In this document: positions 4,620-5,575 of the stretch, in pieces
Position numbering within the stretch: the first letter of the stretch is position 1
How the letters are laid out: each line of letters starts with the position of its first letter
Assembly: GCA_020048595.1 (NCBI GenBank)
Contig: JAIFMH010000045.1
Span: forward strand, 1 to 5,575
DNA: 5,575 nt
Source of the DNA: Bacteroidota bacterium
GTDB taxonomy: Bacteria; Bacteroidota; Bacteroidia; Bacteroidales; UBA4417
Direction of reading: 5' to 3'
Notes under the pieces: model-generated
The model's database searches: none
What the model saw: the letters and a program-made list of their open reading frames with translations, nothing else
What the model was told of the DNA's origin: nothing
Translations under genes and position numbers: made by a program

Positions 4620-5575
4620 ATGAGTCGGAAAAAAATAATTTTTCTCAGTTCGCTACTAATATCCGTTGCTGCCATAGCATTTGTTTTATATTTTGTTATT
4701 GTTTTCAGGGCTGAGTCATTACTTGAGAAAATGGTCAGGAACCAAAGCAATGGCACCCTGGTTTTAAAAGTAAAGAAAGTAAATCTCAATATACTTCAAC
4801 TTCGTTTTGATCTTCAACAACCCGAACTGCGTACAATTGACAGCAGCAATACGGTTAGCGGTTACCATATAAAGGTTGACAGAATTACTTTTAGTGTGCA
4901 TTCGCTGTTCTCGTTGTTTACCAGCAAACCGGTTATTATCGATTCGGTAATTATTCAATCGCCGCTTATCGAAGTAATTAAATATAAGAGGAAGGAAGGT
5001 CGAGTAGCTAAAATTTCGCTGCCTAACGAAATGAGCCAGGTTTACGAATCTCTCGAAAAGGTTTTAAAAGTGTTAAATCTGAATTACTTGCATATGAGCA
5101 ATGCAAAATTCAGGATTTATGATCGCTCAGGAACTGATAATAAGCCATTAACAGTATCAAATCTCAATCTTACAATTGATAATGTATCAAAAGATCCGGG
5201 AACTTCGGACAATAAATTTCTGTATGCCGATCGTATTCTTCTGGAAATTTATAACGAGGACATAACCTTACCCGACGGGTATCATGGAATTAAGTTTAAA
5301 CGCTTATGGATGGGTACCCGCAGCCAGATGATTAAACTCGACAGTTGCTACATTTATGGTAAATCAAGCGATTCAACGGAGGGCGAGTTCAGTGTTTTTA
5401 TCGATTCGCTGCGCGTTAAGAAACTTGATTTTAATGCTCTGGCTCAAGAGAATAAAATCCGGTTTGATTCTGCACTCTGTATCAATCCTGTTATATATTT
5501 CAAATTGCAGATTAAAGATAAGGGGCAAAAACAAAAATTTGATTTTAACAGGAAAGCCGATAGTGATTCCATCGA
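4620..5575 (+). CDS. AsmA/TamB-like envelope protein, N-terminal part (3' end outside window)
   Basis: The frame is open from the ATG at 4620 to the window end: 318 complete codons and no stop, so the protein is longer than this. A short basic N-terminus (MSRKK) leads into one membrane segment at about residues 6-29, with no lipobox, giving a membrane-anchored protein with a large periplasmic part. What follows is beta-rich: repeated strands of alternating hydrophobic and polar residues, IDSVIIQSPLIEVI (107-120), LHMSNAKFRIYD (157-168), LTVSNLNLTIDNV (177-189), then IKLDSCYIYG (238-247). The pattern 'conserved anchor, then IDS-x-x-I-x-x-P' recalls the N-terminal region of AsmA, TamB and related bridge proteins that move lipids between membranes. 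This is a fold-level guess. AGGA at 4612-4615 is a weak Shine-Dalgarno-like sequence supporting the start. A candidate promoter lies at 4537-4566. Confidence 0.8.
   Translation, partial: MSRKKIIFLSSLLISVAAIAFVLYFVIVFRAESLLEKMVRNQSNGTLVLKVKKVNLNILQLRFDLQQPELRTIDSSNTVSGYHIKVDRITFSVHSLFSLFTSKPVIIDSVIIQSPLIEVIKYKRKEGRVAKISLPNEMSQVYESLEKVLKVLNLNYLHMSNAKFRIYDRSGTDNKPLTVSNLNLTIDNVSKDPGTSDNKFLYADRILLEIYNEDITLPDGYHGIKFKRLWMGTRSQMIKLDSCYIYGKSSDSTEGEFSVFIDSLRVKKLDFNALAQENKIRFDSALCINPVIYFKLQIKDKGQKQKFDFNRKADSDSI

Noticed and set aside
4764..4958. Minus-strand open frame of 64 codons
   Set aside because: Lies opposite the long plus-strand frame starting at 4620, which has a proper anchor segment and a domain-like sequence.
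1..5575. Defence system, mobile element, phage or CRISPR content
   Set aside because: No nuclease, integrase, transposase, toxin-antitoxin pair or repeat-spacer array was seen on either strand.

Overview
The window looks like chromosomal DNA of a Bacteroidota bacterium. The base composition is AT-rich. Exported proteins carry Bacteroidota-like signal and lipoprotein leaders, starts mostly lack Shine-Dalgarno sequences, and at least two TAnnTTTG promoter -7 elements can be seen. The protein sequences would fit an environmental lineage of the order Bacteroidales/Marinilabiliales, but the sequence alone does not fix the genus.

Layout, left to right. (1) Positions 1-428 hold the 3' end of a gene for a PliI-type (I-type) lysozyme inhibitor. 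(2) After a 50-nt gap, 479-2077 encodes a large YcbB-like L,D-transpeptidase lipoprotein on the same strand, probably cotranscribed with the inhibitor. (3) Positions 2078-2271 form a convergent 3' region with a very long bidirectional hairpin, an outer 10-bp inverted repeat around it, and a second terminator. (4) Positions 2272-2781 on the minus strand encode an exported NlpC/P60 cysteine peptidase. (5) A 310-bp divergent spacer follows. (6) Positions 3092-3772 encode a second, unrelated-subfamily L,D-transpeptidase-fold protein (YkuD_2 type, SYGCP active site). (7) Positions 3941-4324 encode a small four-helix membrane protein that I cannot name. (8) Positions 4325-4619 hold a GC-rich hairpin, a possible decayed minus-strand gene and a good candidate promoter. 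(9) From 4620 to the window end runs the N-terminal 318 residues of a large single-anchor protein resembling the AsmA/TamB type. Its stop lies outside the window.

The first four genes share a theme. All act on, or protect, the peptidoglycan in the periplasm: a lysozyme inhibitor, a 3-3 crosslinking transpeptidase, a peptide-stem hydrolase and a second transpeptidase-like enzyme. They are in at least three transcription units, so this is a functional neighbourhood rather than one operon. The AsmA-like protein may add an envelope-biogenesis function. I found no CRISPR array, tRNA, rRNA, insertion sequence or phage gene. The most unusual items are the inhibitor/transpeptidase pairing and the nested inverted repeats in the convergent spacer; the components themselves belong to known families.
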